A stretch of DNA of 64,000 bases, taken from DASRDZ01 sp035569495. GTDB lineage: Bacteria > Chloroflexota > Dormibacteria > Aeolococcales > Aeolococcaceae. The stretch covers positions 186,001-250,000 of the forward strand of contig DATMMX010000011.1 of the NCBI GenBank assembly GCA_035569495.1. Reading direction: 5' to 3'. The notes below the pieces were generated by a model. The model was not told where the DNA came from, did no database searches, and saw only the letters and a list, made by a program, of their open reading frames with translations. This document shows, in pieces, positions 1 to 7,028 of the stretch (position 1 is its first letter; each line of letters opens with the position of its first letter). The translations under genes and the position numbers were made by a program.

Positions 1-680
1 AGCTGAGCCGCCAGTCGCTCCAGCATCTCCTGATAGGTCATCACATCGGGCCCGGCCATGTCGACCTCGCGGTCGCCGGCGACCTCGACGGAACGGACCA
101 GAGTGGTGGCGACGTCCGAGATCTCGACCGGCTGGCAGCGGCTCTGCACCCATCGCGGCGTGACCATGGCGGGGAGATGCCGCACCAGGTCGTGCATGAT
201 CTCGAACGACGCGCTGCCGGGACCCAGGATGATCCCGGCGCGCACATGGAGCGCCCCACACTCGCGCCGCAGGATCTCACCGACCTCGCGCCGGCTGGCG
301 AGATGCTCGCTCAGCACCGCCTCGCGCGGATGCAGCCCGCCGAGGTAGACCACATGGCGTACTCCGGCGGCCCGCGCGGCTGCGGCGAAACGGTGCGCGT
401 ACGCCCGATCACGTCCGGCGAAGCCTCCGCCTCCCTCCATCGCATGGACGAGGTAGAAGGCGGTGTCGACTCCTTCGAGCGCCGCGTCGAGGCCGGTCGG
501 GTCGTCGAGATCGATGCGCCGATCCTCGACCCCCTCCAGAGGGGTCAGCGCCGCAGGCCGGCGGGCGAGCCGGCGGACGGGGTATCCGTGGTCGAGCAGC
601 GCGGGAACGAGAGCCTGCCCGACGAACCCGCTCGCGCCCGCGACGGCGACCAGGCGGGCGCTCCTCCGCACGTTCGTCAA
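1..680 (-). CDS. NAD(P)-binding NmrA/SDR-like protein, 3' end outside window
   Basis: About 226 residues are visible before the frame leaves the left edge. The N-terminus has a Rossmann dinucleotide-binding motif, VAGASGFVGQALV, near residues 13-25, followed by an Arg-rich stretch (VRRLARRP) typical of NADP-preferring atypical short-chain dehydrogenases. A later VYLGG segment fits the same fold. Substrate and reaction cannot be told. The start is taken as TTG at 680, five bases after the stop of the upstream TIGR01777 gene; a GTG three codons further in is possible. The tight spacing puts it in one leftward operon with the two genes to its right. Membership of the NAD(P)H-binding (NmrA-like) family is a family-level inference; the motif itself is seen. 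Confidence 0.82.
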   Translation of the reverse strand, partial: MTNVRRSARLVAVAGASGFVGQALVPALLDHGYPVRRLARRPAALTPLEGVEDRRIDLDDPTGLDAALEGVDTAFYLVHAMEGGGGFAGRDRAYAHRFAAAARAAGVRHVVYLGGLHPREAVLSEHLASRREVGEILRRECGALHVRAGIILGPGSASFEIMHDLVRHLPAMVTPRWVQSRCQPVEISDVATTLVRSVEVAGDREVDMAGPDVMTYQEMLERLAAQ

Positions 681-685
681 CGCCG

Positions 686-1633
686 CTACGCCGCCCGCGG
701 CTGCGGCGTCGTCGCGTCCGGGGCCTCGGCGGGCGGCTCAACCGGCGCCGGGGTGAGGAGGTCGGCGAGCGCCGGGAGCACATGCGAGAAGCGGAACACA
801 TACCCGGATCGCAGCGCCACTGCGGGAACAACGTGCTGCCCGGTGAGCGCGATCTCCGCCGCGCGTCCCATGAGCAGGCGGACGGCGAACGCCGGCGTGG
901 GCAGGCTCGCCGGCCGGTGGAGCACGCGCCCCAGCGCCTGGGCCATCTCCAGCTGGCGCACCGCGTTGGGAGCCGCGGCGTCGACCGGTCCTGACACCGA
1001 GGTGTTGGCGAGCGCGTGCTCGATGAGACCCACCTCATCAGCGATGTGGATCCAGGACTGCCACTGCCGGCCGCCGCCGAGCGGGCCGCCGGCGCCGAGA
1101 CGTGTCACGCGCACGAGTCGCGGCAGGGCGCCGCCGTCGCTGGACAGCACCACGCCGGTGCGCAGGAGGACGACGCGACCGCGGCCCGCGCCCTTGCCCG
1201 CCTCGGCCTCCCAGCGCACGCACACCTCGGCGAGGAAGTCGTCCCCGGGCCGGTCAGTCTCGTCCACGGGGTCCTCCCCCGGTCCGTAGTAGCCGACCGC
1301 GCTGCCGCTGACCAGGGTGGCGGCGCCGCCCTCTCCCATCGCCGCGACGAGCCGGCGCGTGGTGGTGAGCCGGCTGTCGAGGATCTCGCCGCGATGGGAG
1401 TCGTCCCAGCGACCGCTGGCGATGCTCGCCCCGGCGAGGTTGACGAGGGCGTCGACGCCGTCACGTGCGATCGCGGGCACCTCGGAAGTCGCCGGATTCC
1501 ACGGTACCGTCGCCAGTCCGTCGACAACCGCGGGCCGCCGGCTCAAAACGACCACCTCGTGCCCTGCCGCTCGCAGCGACCGCGTCAGCGCGCTGCCGAT
1601 GAGACCCGTTGCGCCGGTGATGGCGACCTTCAT
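686..1633 (-). CDS. TIGR01777 family epimerase-like oxidoreductase
   Basis: This 315-aa protein starts MKVAITGATGLIGSAL, a classic TGxxGxxG dinucleotide-binding loop of extended SDR epimerases. It continues with LVNLAGASIASGRWDD, SGSAVGYYG and LLRTGVVLSSDGGALP, blocks characteristic of the TIGR01777 (YfcH-like) family, and its length matches that family. No substrate is established for the family. ATG at 1633 is chosen because it overlaps the SRPBCC stop by four bases (ATGA) and because the sequence upstream in this frame is Arg-rich junk. The 4-bp overlap implies translational coupling. TIGR01777 proteins next to SRPBCC proteins are a common chromosomal pairing, so this looks like host backbone, not island. 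Confidence 0.93.
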   Translation of the reverse strand: MKVAITGATGLIGSALTRSLRAAGHEVVVLSRRPAVVDGLATVPWNPATSEVPAIARDGVDALVNLAGASIASGRWDDSHRGEILDSRLTTTRRLVAAMGEGGAATLVSGSAVGYYGPGEDPVDETDRPGDDFLAEVCVRWEAEAGKGAGRGRVVLLRTGVVLSSDGGALPRLVRVTRLGAGGPLGGGRQWQSWIHIADEVGLIEHALANTSVSGPVDAAAPNAVRQLEMAQALGRVLHRPASLPTPAFAVRLLMGRAAEIALTGQHVVPAVALRSGYVFRFSHVLPALADLLTPAPVEPPAEAPDATTPQPRAA

Positions 1634-2076
1634 GCGTGCTTCTCCACGAGCAGCTTGAGTCGCGCGAGGTTTCCCCGCCACAGCCGTGTCAGGACCGGCA
1701 ACGCGGCCCTCTCCGCGATCGCTCCCCCCATCCACCACGGAAGGTCGAGGTGCTCGTCCCAGCAGAAGCGCGTGTGCGTGCTGTCGACGCCGGCCAGCAC
1801 GAACCGGCCGGCACCCTTCACGACTCCGCGGTGCGAGACGCCCATCGCCTCCTCCGGCCGCCACTCCGTGATCGACATCGTGTCGACGAGGCGCGCGGGG
1901 CCGATGCGCGTCACGCACTCGAACTCCGTCCCGACACCCTGGTGAGTGTCCGACGTGAACCTGATCGCCTCGGCGTCGGCCATCCAGTCGACGTGCGTCT
2001 CGACGCGCTCGATCGCCGACCATGTGACCGACAGCGTCGCCTCGATCACCGTGCAGACGTGGACGTGGACACTCAT
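1630..2076 (-). CDS. SRPBCC (START-like) domain protein
   Basis: A 148-aa protein beginning MSVHVHVCTVIEATLSVTW. The pattern of an N-terminal beta strand with E-x-P/T-like turns, then VETHVDWMADAEAIRF and a C-terminal helix (LPVLTRLWRGNLARLKLLVEK), fits the SRPBCC/polyketide-cyclase-like ligand-binding fold. The ligand is unknown. ATG at 2076 is preferred over an in-frame upstream extension because the extension is Arg/Ala-rich and not protein-like. It is probably the first gene of the three-gene leftward operon, with the following gene overlapping its stop by four bases. Confidence 0.85.
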   Translation of the reverse strand: MSVHVHVCTVIEATLSVTWSAIERVETHVDWMADAEAIRFTSDTHQGVGTEFECVTRIGPARLVDTMSITEWRPEEAMGVSHRGVVKGAGRFVLAGVDSTHTRFCWDEHLDLPWWMGGAIAERAALPVLTRLWRGNLARLKLLVEKHA

Positions 2077-2637
2077 GCGGACGCGCCCAAGTGGTCGAAA
2101 ACTGCAGCGAACCGCGCGGCGACGCCGTCGGGAGACGCGAGCAGCTCTTGCCACGAGGTTGGGGGCGGAGACCCGGCGAGTGTCTGTTTTGCTGGCCGGT
2201 GCGACCAACATCTTCGCCCCGCTCGCCTTCATTTCTCGATTCCCGCCGGATCATAGTTGGCGCTAATCGTACCGGCCCGCTGCTGAACGGACTTGGCGCC
2301 ACCAACTCGGGGCGCAGTACCGCCTCGCGTCGGGCGATCGCTTTTGCAAACCAAACGCCCGTTCGGTGGCTGAGCTAAGGCGATGCTATTCGAACTTCTC
2401 GGAGCTCCGGCTTAGGCCCGCCACACTCGTCGCGCGCCTCAAGAACGCGGCGTCGGACAGGAGATGAGCACGGCCTGTGGACTAGCTAGCCGGCGCTGTG
2501 TTGACGGGCGCCACCTCGGGACGGTCTCGAAGAAGCAAGACGCTGTTGGCGCCGAACCGCCGGGTCGTGATCTAGGATGGGCCTTCCCACGCCGCCTCTC
2601 AAGCGGTGGACAGCGGTCCGAGCCACGCGCACGGGTG
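2077..2637. other. intergenic region between host operon and small island
   Basis: No convincing gene is seen. The right half holds the first copy of the 19-bp direct repeat (2354-2372), and ATTCGAAC at 2388-2395 resembles the T-loop of the tRNA fragment at 3942-3958. It is five bases too far from the CCA end to fold as a tRNA 3' arm. The segment would carry the promoter of the SRPBCC-TIGR01777-SDR operon, but no clear -10/-35 pair stands out. Confidence 0.5.
2354..2372 (+). repeat. 19-bp direct repeat, copy 1 (possible att site)
   Basis: The sequence aacgcccgttcggtggctg is identical to 3918-3936. On the minus strand it reads as the last bases of a tRNA (CAGCCA) plus 13 bases of flank. The two copies bracket the 1.5-kb DUF6978/DUF1828 island, as expected for a duplicated attachment site. 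Confidence 0.75.
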
Positions 2638-3408
2638 CTACGCGACAAGTTCAGTAAGCAATCGCTCGCGATCCGACCACACGGCGGGAGTGACGTCGTA
2701 CGCACGCAACGCGTCCACCACATCGCTGCTCGCTGGATGGACCGAGTCGTTCAGGACAGCAAAGGCCCTGGAGCCAGAGGGTCGATTGCTTAGCGTGTCG
2801 GACAGTACGAACAGATAGCTCGTAATGGCGCTCTTTTGTGGGTTGCCGATGGCTTGGACTAGCCTCTCAGGTCTTTCCTTTGATTTAGGGATCAGAAAAT
2901 CGATCGCGTGGTCGAACCCGCTCTTGCCGGACAACTTCACTCGCGGTGAGTATCGGACATCGTGGTCATCGAGGAAGACGCGCACGTCGTCCCAGAAGAT
3001 AGATGCGACTCGGGTTCTCGCCAGGACGTACATGTCATTGACGGCAAGCATCGCTTGTATCAACGAATGCACGCGCTGTCCAAGGTTGCCCTCATTGGCT
3101 TGGACCTCAAGGCGTCCATGATCTAGGTGGACGCCAAATCCGTTTACGGTTGCCTCGAGCAGCTCTCTCCTCTTTCCCGTGAGGACGTCGACGCCGCCAC
3201 TTGCTAGATCTCCAATCACCTCACCGTCATCGCTGAGAACGATGTGCGTGCCCTCTCGCACGGCGTAGATTTGTAGGTGATCGTTGTGCCGATCAAGGAA
3301 CGGAGTCGTCAACTCACATACGCCATCGCCGACCAGTTCCGCCGTCACGCCTCTCCTGAGCCAGGAGACGTAGGCGTCCACGAGTGTCTGGCAGTCGAGC
3401 TTGTTCAT
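2638..3408 (-). CDS. DUF1828/DUF1829 domain protein
   Basis: The 256-aa product has an N-terminal segment with TPFLDRHNDHLQIYAV, then LSDDGEVIGDL, typical of DUF1828, and a C-terminal half (FDHAIDFLIPKSKERPERLVQAI, then a region with ITSYLFVLSDT) typical of DUF1829. The molecular function of these domains is not established; they are often seen in genomic islands and near defence genes. Its ATG overlaps the stop of the DUF6978-like gene upstream by four bases, so the two are translationally coupled and probably work together. Codon use is less GC-biased than in neighbouring host genes, consistent with transfer. Confidence 0.8.
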   Translation of the reverse strand: MNKLDCQTLVDAYVSWLRRGVTAELVGDGVCELTTPFLDRHNDHLQIYAVREGTHIVLSDDGEVIGDLASGGVDVLTGKRRELLEATVNGFGVHLDHGRLEVQANEGNLGQRVHSLIQAMLAVNDMYVLARTRVASIFWDDVRVFLDDHDVRYSPRVKLSGKSGFDHAIDFLIPKSKERPERLVQAIGNPQKSAITSYLFVLSDTLSNRPSGSRAFAVLNDSVHPASSDVVDALRAYDVTPAVWSDRERLLTELVA

Positions 3409-3842
3409 ATGAGCGTGGGTGAGAACGTCGGAATGTTTGTGACGTTGCAGTACCGGCAGAAGTCGATCGCTGTGGAACAGACGTCGCTTAAGTTTGGGAA
3501 GTCCTTAGGGTCGACGGGCTCGGCAAACCGGTCCTCGTAGCCTTTCCGGTAGACATGAAGATGGCGACGACCGACGGCCGTGCCGTCCGGGTTCGTATGG
3601 GGCGGGCCATCCACGCACAACCGCAAGAGCACGATAATCCTCCGAGCCCGCAACTGCTCGCGATGCTTAAGGTGAAGTGTGGCACCCGAACGCCTCACGT
3701 CAACGATGAAACGCTCCACCGGATCATCGCACTCCGCGGCGAGTTCACGATTCACGCCGGGCGGCAAAGTTACTGCGCCCGCACTCACGAACTTCTTTGG
3801 CACAGCGATAAGTCGCTCCGCCTCGCCCTGAGCCAGCAGCAT
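3405..3842 (-). CDS. DUF6978-like protein
   Basis: A 145-aa protein starting MLLAQGEAERLIAVPKKF and containing LRLCVDGPPHTNPDG and RRHLHVYRKGYEDRFAEP. These blocks match what I recall of DUF6978, in which a conserved HLHxYxxGYxDxWA-type motif follows a glycine/proline turn; the assignment is from memory and not searched. ATG at 3842 is chosen over a much longer open frame because it has a strong GGGGAGG Shine-Dalgarno site a few bases upstream, and because the longer frame would read through the tRNA fragment. The last four bases overlap the DUF1828 gene. Function unknown; together the pair may be a two-gene defence or toxin-antitoxin-like unit. Confidence 0.65.
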   Translation of the reverse strand: MLLAQGEAERLIAVPKKFVSAGAVTLPPGVNRELAAECDDPVERFIVDVRRSGATLHLKHREQLRARRIIVLLRLCVDGPPHTNPDGTAVGRRHLHVYRKGYEDRFAEPVDPKDFPNLSDVCSTAIDFCRYCNVTNIPTFSPTLI

Positions 3843-3917
3843 CCCGCCTCCCCGCTTCTGCCGTTTTGCGAGTGCATACGATACAGCAGGAGCACGGGCG
3901 CGGGCTAGAGCTGCCGG

Positions 3918-3936
3918 AACGCCCGTTCGGTGGCTG
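3918..3936 (+). repeat. 19-bp direct repeat, copy 2 (possible att site)
   Basis: Identical to 2354-2372. On the minus strand this copy is contiguous with an intact tRNA acceptor/T-arm (3931-3958), so it spans the junction between tRNA 3' end and flank and is the better-preserved attachment site. Confidence 0.75.
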
Positions 3937-3958
3937 GGGAGAGAGGATTCGAACCTCT
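3931..3958 (-). other. truncated tRNA 3' end, probable attL of the ICE
   Basis: Read on the minus strand, this is a perfect tRNA 3' portion: T-arm AGAGGTTCGAATCCTCT (5-bp stem, 7-nt loop), a seven-base acceptor strand CTCCCCA, discriminator G, and encoded CCA. No matching 5' acceptor strand (TGGGGAG), D-arm or anticodon arm is found upstream on that strand, so the gene is incomplete. Integrases commonly use tRNA 3' ends as attB and leave a fragment at one end of the element. The orientation predicts that the intact tRNA lies at the right end of the element, beyond the window. Confidence 0.75.
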
Positions 3959-4069
3959 GATTGGCTGATCCAGAGGCCGCTGGGTACCGTTCCAGCGCCG
4001 CCCAGCCAGTCCCTTGCGAGCTCAGATCGACCCGGCCAGCCCCTCTCTGGACCGGCGCGGCCCGGCGTG

Positions 4070-4091
4070 TTTGGCTACAACTTTGGCTACA
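4070..4091. repeat. pair of TTTGGCTACA direct repeats, candidate recombinase arm sites
   Basis: TTTGGCTACA occurs at 4070-4079 and again at 4082-4091, a 12-bp period, in the gene-free segment between the tRNA fragment and the excisionase gene. Tyrosine integrases of the lambda type bind short arm-type direct repeats in this position, and excisionases bind similar tandem sites. The repeat is seen; its role is inferred. The surrounding 3843-4333 shows no gene, only a GC hairpin with arms CCTGGG and CCCAGG near 4254-4268. Confidence 0.4.
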
Positions 4092-4333
4092 GCCGGAGCC
4101 CCGACGCGGACACACTGCAGCGCCGTTTCCTCGACGAGCATGTCGGCCTGTTCTCACCAGAGCCCGTGCGGCCGGCGGCGGCGCCCGCTGCAATCGACCG
4201 AGCCATGTGCACTCGTCCGGAGTCGTGGCCGTGCGGCGCCTTGTGTCTCTTCCTGGGCCCCCCAGGGAGGTTGGGGGTTCGAGGGGTGTGCCGAGAGACA
4301 TCAACAACGGCGCACCGCACCAGAGGAACGACG

Positions 4334-4591
4334 ATGACGCCCAGCGGTTCTCAGCGGCCGATCCCCGCCGCCGGGCCCACCCCGGCGGCTGGTCCCGCGG
4401 ACCCCCGATACCTCGGCGACGGACTCCTCCTCACCGTGATTGAGGCAGCGCATCAGGTGCGCATCAGCCGCACCGAGATGTGGCGGCGCATCGGACGCGG
4501 GGAGGTCCGGGTCGTGAAGATCGGCCGCCTGACGCGCATCCGCCCGGAGGCGCTGCGGGACTTCGTCCTTCGCCTCGAGGCGGCCTCATGA
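4334..4591 (+). CDS. excisionase / HTH_17-type DNA-binding protein
   Basis: The 85-aa protein has a Pro/Ala-rich N-terminus followed by LLTVIEAAHQVRISRTEMWR, IGRGEVRVVKIGRLTRIRPE and ALRDFVLRL. This is the winged-helix MerR-like helix-turn-helix of the excisionase (HTH_17) family, with the usual RxxGE...G..RI pattern. ATG at 4334 follows GAGGAA at good spacing; the longer open frame upstream reads through the tRNA fragment and is not used. It lies 45 bp before the integrase gene, the standard arrangement in which Xis directs the integrase towards excision. Confidence 0.85.
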   Translation: MTPSGSQRPIPAAGPTPAAGPADPRYLGDGLLLTVIEAAHQVRISRTEMWRRIGRGEVRVVKIGRLTRIRPEALRDFVLRLEAAS

Positions 4592-4636
4592 CGCCACATC
4601 CCAACCGCGGCTCAGGCCAGTAGCGAGAGACGGCAG

Positions 4637-6226
4637 ATGGGCCGACAGCGCGCCAACCACGAGGGAAGCATCGATCACTTCCGAGACGGATACCGCGGCC
4701 GCATCACGATCGAGCGCAGCCAGCGCACCGTCTACGGAAAGACTCGCGCTGACGTCGCGCAGCAGCTCCGCGACATCCGAAAGGCGGCGGAGCACGGCGT
4801 CCAGCCGGACGCCAAAACCGATCGCATGACCGTGGCTAACGCCGTCGAGCTGTGGGGAGCCGCGAACGAACTGCGCTGCCGACCCAACACCCAGCGGTAT
4901 TACGACCAGAGGATGGCCCACATCCTGCCGGCGATTGGCGGCATGCGCCTGCGGAAGGTCACAGCTGACCACCTCAATGACCTACACCGCCAGAAGCTCC
5001 AGGGTGGTGATTTGACGAGCAACGGAGTGCAGAAGCTCCGCACCGTGGAGTCGATTTTCTTCAACTGGTGCAAGAAGAGGCACCTGGTCACCACGAACCC
5101 GGCCTCCGAATCGGAGCCGATCCGCAAGAAGAAGTTTCGAGCTACCAGGTTGAGCGCCGAGGAGGCGATTCGACTCCTCAACGTAGTGAAGGACGATCGG
5201 CTGGCGGCCCTGGTCTTCACGGGCCTCACGACGGCCATGCGCGGGGGCGAACTCCTTGGCCTCCTCTGGGAGGACATCGATTTCGATCGAGCTGTGATCG
5301 AGGTGCGGCACGAGCTCGTTCGGAGTTACGACCGGTCGAAGCGTCCCGGCGTCGCAGCCGAGGCGCCGGCCGTGGACTCCCCGAAGCCGGACGCCGGTGC
5401 GACCGACAACGCCGCGCTGTTCGTCATCGACGACGTCAAGACCGACGACAGCGAGCGGACGATCCCGCTGATCGATCTCACGGTCGACGTCCTGCAGGCA
5501 CATCGGCGGCGGCAAGCGGCCGAAAGGCTCCGTGCCCCGTCGTGGCAGAACCCTGACCTCGTGTTTAGCACCGAGCTCGGGACACCCTTCGCGAGCTGGA
5601 ACGTCACCCGCAGCTTCTTCCGACCCGCTCTTGAGAAGGCGAGATGCCCACCGATCCGGCTCTACGACATGCGCCATTCGAGTGCGACCTTGCTCCACGC
5701 ACTCCGCGTCCCGATCGAGGTCATCTCCTCCATCCTCGGTCACTCCGGCCTCGACATCACGCTCAGCACCTACGTCGAAATCCTGGAGCAGACGAAGCGT
5801 GACGCACTCATGAAGCTGGGTGACCGGCTCCAGGTAGCCGGCCTTGATTACACGATGTCGGCCGCCCGTGCGCCGGAGCCACCATCCACCCGGGTCATCC
5901 CGTCTGGATCACGGCTCGCGGTCCGCAGCGCCGCATCAGCCAACGGCTCCCGACCCCGCTCTGGCCACGACAGCCGGCCGCGTCTAACGACCTCCGGTGG
6001 TGTCCCGGATCATTGGAGGAGAACGATGACCAACGGCGGCAACTCCAAGCGCGCGGCTCGCGGGCGCGTGGCACAGACGAGTGAGACACACATAGACGCG
6101 CGAGCGGCCTTCATCGCCAACTCCGGCCGCAGCACCGTCGACGTGGCGCACGATCCTGACCACAGCTCGCGTGCCGACGTGCCGGGCGACGAGCCCATCC
6201 CGCCGTCGCCCAGAGCGGCTCGATAG
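4637..6226 (+). CDS. int: tyrosine recombinase (phage-type integrase)
   Basis: A 529-aa protein. The N-terminal third has an arm-binding/SAM-like core-binding region (ERSQRTVYGKTRADVAQQL; RPNTQRYYDQRMAHILPAIG). The catalytic domain shows the first catalytic Arg in LTTAMRGGELLGLLW (about residues 197-211), the H/R box YDMRHSSATLL, the second histidine in ILGHSGLDITLSTYV, and a Tyr within STYVEIL. The domain ends near residue 415, leaving a tail of over 100 residues rich in Arg, Ser and Pro with no recognisable fold, longer than usual for the family. It is next to the attachment site and the excisionase, as expected for the recombinase that mobilises this ICE. Confidence 0.93.
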   Translation: MGRQRANHEGSIDHFRDGYRGRITIERSQRTVYGKTRADVAQQLRDIRKAAEHGVQPDAKTDRMTVANAVELWGAANELRCRPNTQRYYDQRMAHILPAIGGMRLRKVTADHLNDLHRQKLQGGDLTSNGVQKLRTVESIFFNWCKKRHLVTTNPASESEPIRKKKFRATRLSAEEAIRLLNVVKDDRLAALVFTGLTTAMRGGELLGLLWEDIDFDRAVIEVRHELVRSYDRSKRPGVAAEAPAVDSPKPDAGATDNAALFVIDDVKTDDSERTIPLIDLTVDVLQAHRRRQAAERLRAPSWQNPDLVFSTELGTPFASWNVTRSFFRPALEKARCPPIRLYDMRHSSATLLHALRVPIEVISSILGHSGLDITLSTYVEILEQTKRDALMKLGDRLQVAGLDYTMSAARAPEPPSTRVIPSGSRLAVRSAASANGSRPRSGHDSRPRLTTSGGVPDHWRRTMTNGGNSKRAARGRVAQTSETHIDARAAFIANSGRSTVDVAHDPDHSSRADVPGDEPIPPSPRAAR

Positions 6227-6330
6227 CTGCCACGAGATTCTTCCGGCCCGTCTCAATCCCGGCAGCTCAGCGCGGCCGACATCCCGACGAGACTTCCGCT
6301 CCGCAGCGGGTCAGGCGTGAGCCTGGTTGC

Positions 6331-6564
6331 TCAGTCCGATGGAGCGTCGCGACCCGACTGCGGGTCAGTCCCATGCGGCCCGTCCTGACCGCCGCTGCCG
6401 AGCGACGGCACATCAGGGGCGGTGGTCGCGGCAGCCGCGGCTCCTCGCACCTGCACCGTCGCGTCCGGCCTCTCCAAAGCCTTGAGGAGGTCGGGGTCAC
6501 CCGTCCCGTGGACGGCGCCCTCGCGAATCTCGATCGGGAAGAACTCGCCCTCGTCTACCGCCAT
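6331..6564 (-). CDS. small protein 3 of a tandem GxGDP-motif family
   Basis: The 77-aa product contains GAVHGTGDPDLLKALERP (about residues 16-33), followed by a low-complexity Ala/Gly/Ser/Asp-rich tail. The same block, G-x3-G-x-GDP-x2-L-x2-L-x-RP, is found in the two small genes immediately upstream on the same strand. I do not recognise the family. ATG at 6564 lies two bases after the preceding stop. The gene is probably the last of the DUF6338 operon. Function unknown; the tails suggest disordered C-termini. Confidence 0.6.
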   Translation of the reverse strand: MAVDEGEFFPIEIREGAVHGTGDPDLLKALERPDATVQVRGAAAAATTAPDVPSLGSGGQDGPHGTDPQSGRDAPSD

Positions 6565-6566
6565 CC

Positions 6567-6878
6567 CTACCGCGCTCCACCATGGTCTTGGACCGGCGCT
6601 CCCGACTGGTCGGTGCCGGGAGGGGGGTTGGCCGGCGCCGCAGCGTCAGGGGTGGATGGCGTCGGCGGCCCGTCCTGCTCTGCGGCTGGCGTCGGCCCTT
6701 GGCCAGCGGGACGCGCCAGTGAGGCGAGCGCCGACGGGTCTCCCTTCCCATAGATCACGCCGCGCTCCTCGCCGTTCGCCGAGATCGGCCGGCCTTCTGC
6801 GTCGGGCCGACGCCCCTGCCATGGAGAGGCTGCGTGGTCGGCGCCGGCGCCAGACTCGAGCGCGGCGTCTTCGCTCAC
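6567..6878 (-). CDS. small protein 2 of a tandem GxGDP-motif family
   Basis: The 103-aa product starts at GTG 6878, three bases after the previous stop. It has an N-terminal segment of about 38 residues, then GVIYGKGDPSALASLARP, then a Pro/Ala/Gly-rich tail. The conserved block aligns without gaps to those of the two flanking small genes. The spacing between the three genes is two to three bases, so they are co-translated with the DUF6338-like protein. No enzyme or binding motif is evident. Confidence 0.6.
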   Translation of the reverse strand: MSEDAALESGAGADHAASPWQGRRPDAEGRPISANGEERGVIYGKGDPSALASLARPAGQGPTPAAEQDGPPTPSTPDAAAPANPPPGTDQSGAPVQDHGGAR

Positions 6879-6881
6879 GAC

Positions 6882-7022
6882 CTAGGCACCCGGAGACGGC
6901 GGGCGGCTGGGTTGCTTCCTCGGCTCCGGCGCCGGCCTTGGCGGCGGCTTTGGGCGTTCCAGGACTCTGAGGGCTGTCGGGTCACCTGTGCCCCGTACGA
7001 GGCCCTTCTGGATCTCACTCAT
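6882..7022 (-). CDS. small protein 1 of a tandem GxGDP-motif family
   Basis: A 46-aa product beginning MSEIQKGLVRGTGDPTALRV and continuing to LERP, then a Pro/Lys/Arg-rich tail. ATG at 7022 follows GAGGAA, which partly overlaps the stop of the DUF6338-like gene. It is the shortest copy and lacks the long N-terminal segment of copy 2. Three successive genes with the same motif argue that the block is functional and not chance. Confidence 0.6.
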   Translation of the reverse strand: MSEIQKGLVRGTGDPTALRVLERPKPPPRPAPEPRKQPSRPPSPGA

Positions 7023-7028
7023 GGTTCC

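Larger units (their letters stand above)
2354..3936. mobile_element. small island bounded by 19-bp direct repeats
   Basis: Identical 19-bp repeats flank a 1.5-kb segment whose base composition is visibly less GC-rich than the host genes to the left and the ICE to the right. It encodes only the coupled DUF6978-like and DUF1828/1829 genes and no recombinase of its own. Such a segment could be a satellite mobilised by the neighbouring integrase, or the relic of an earlier element that used the same tRNA. The repeats and composition are seen; the history is inferred. Confidence 0.5.

Noticed and set aside
177..1289. Rightward 370-codon frame over the host operon
   Set aside because: It is antisense to two clear Rossmann-fold genes and has no recognisable motif.
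1634..2305. Long N-terminal extension of the TIGR01777 frame
   Set aside because: It overlaps the SRPBCC gene, is Arg-rich, and the Rossmann motif begins exactly at ATG 1633.
2354..2405. Complete tRNA or tRNA pseudogene at the first direct repeat
   Set aside because: TTCGAA is present but at the wrong distance from CCA and without a T-stem; only the 19-bp repeat is supported.
3866..4333. Open frame reading through the tRNA fragment into the excisionase gene
   Set aside because: Translations across tRNA ends give a well-known spurious peptide (GERIRTSD); ATG 4334 has a ribosome site and begins a proper HTH protein.
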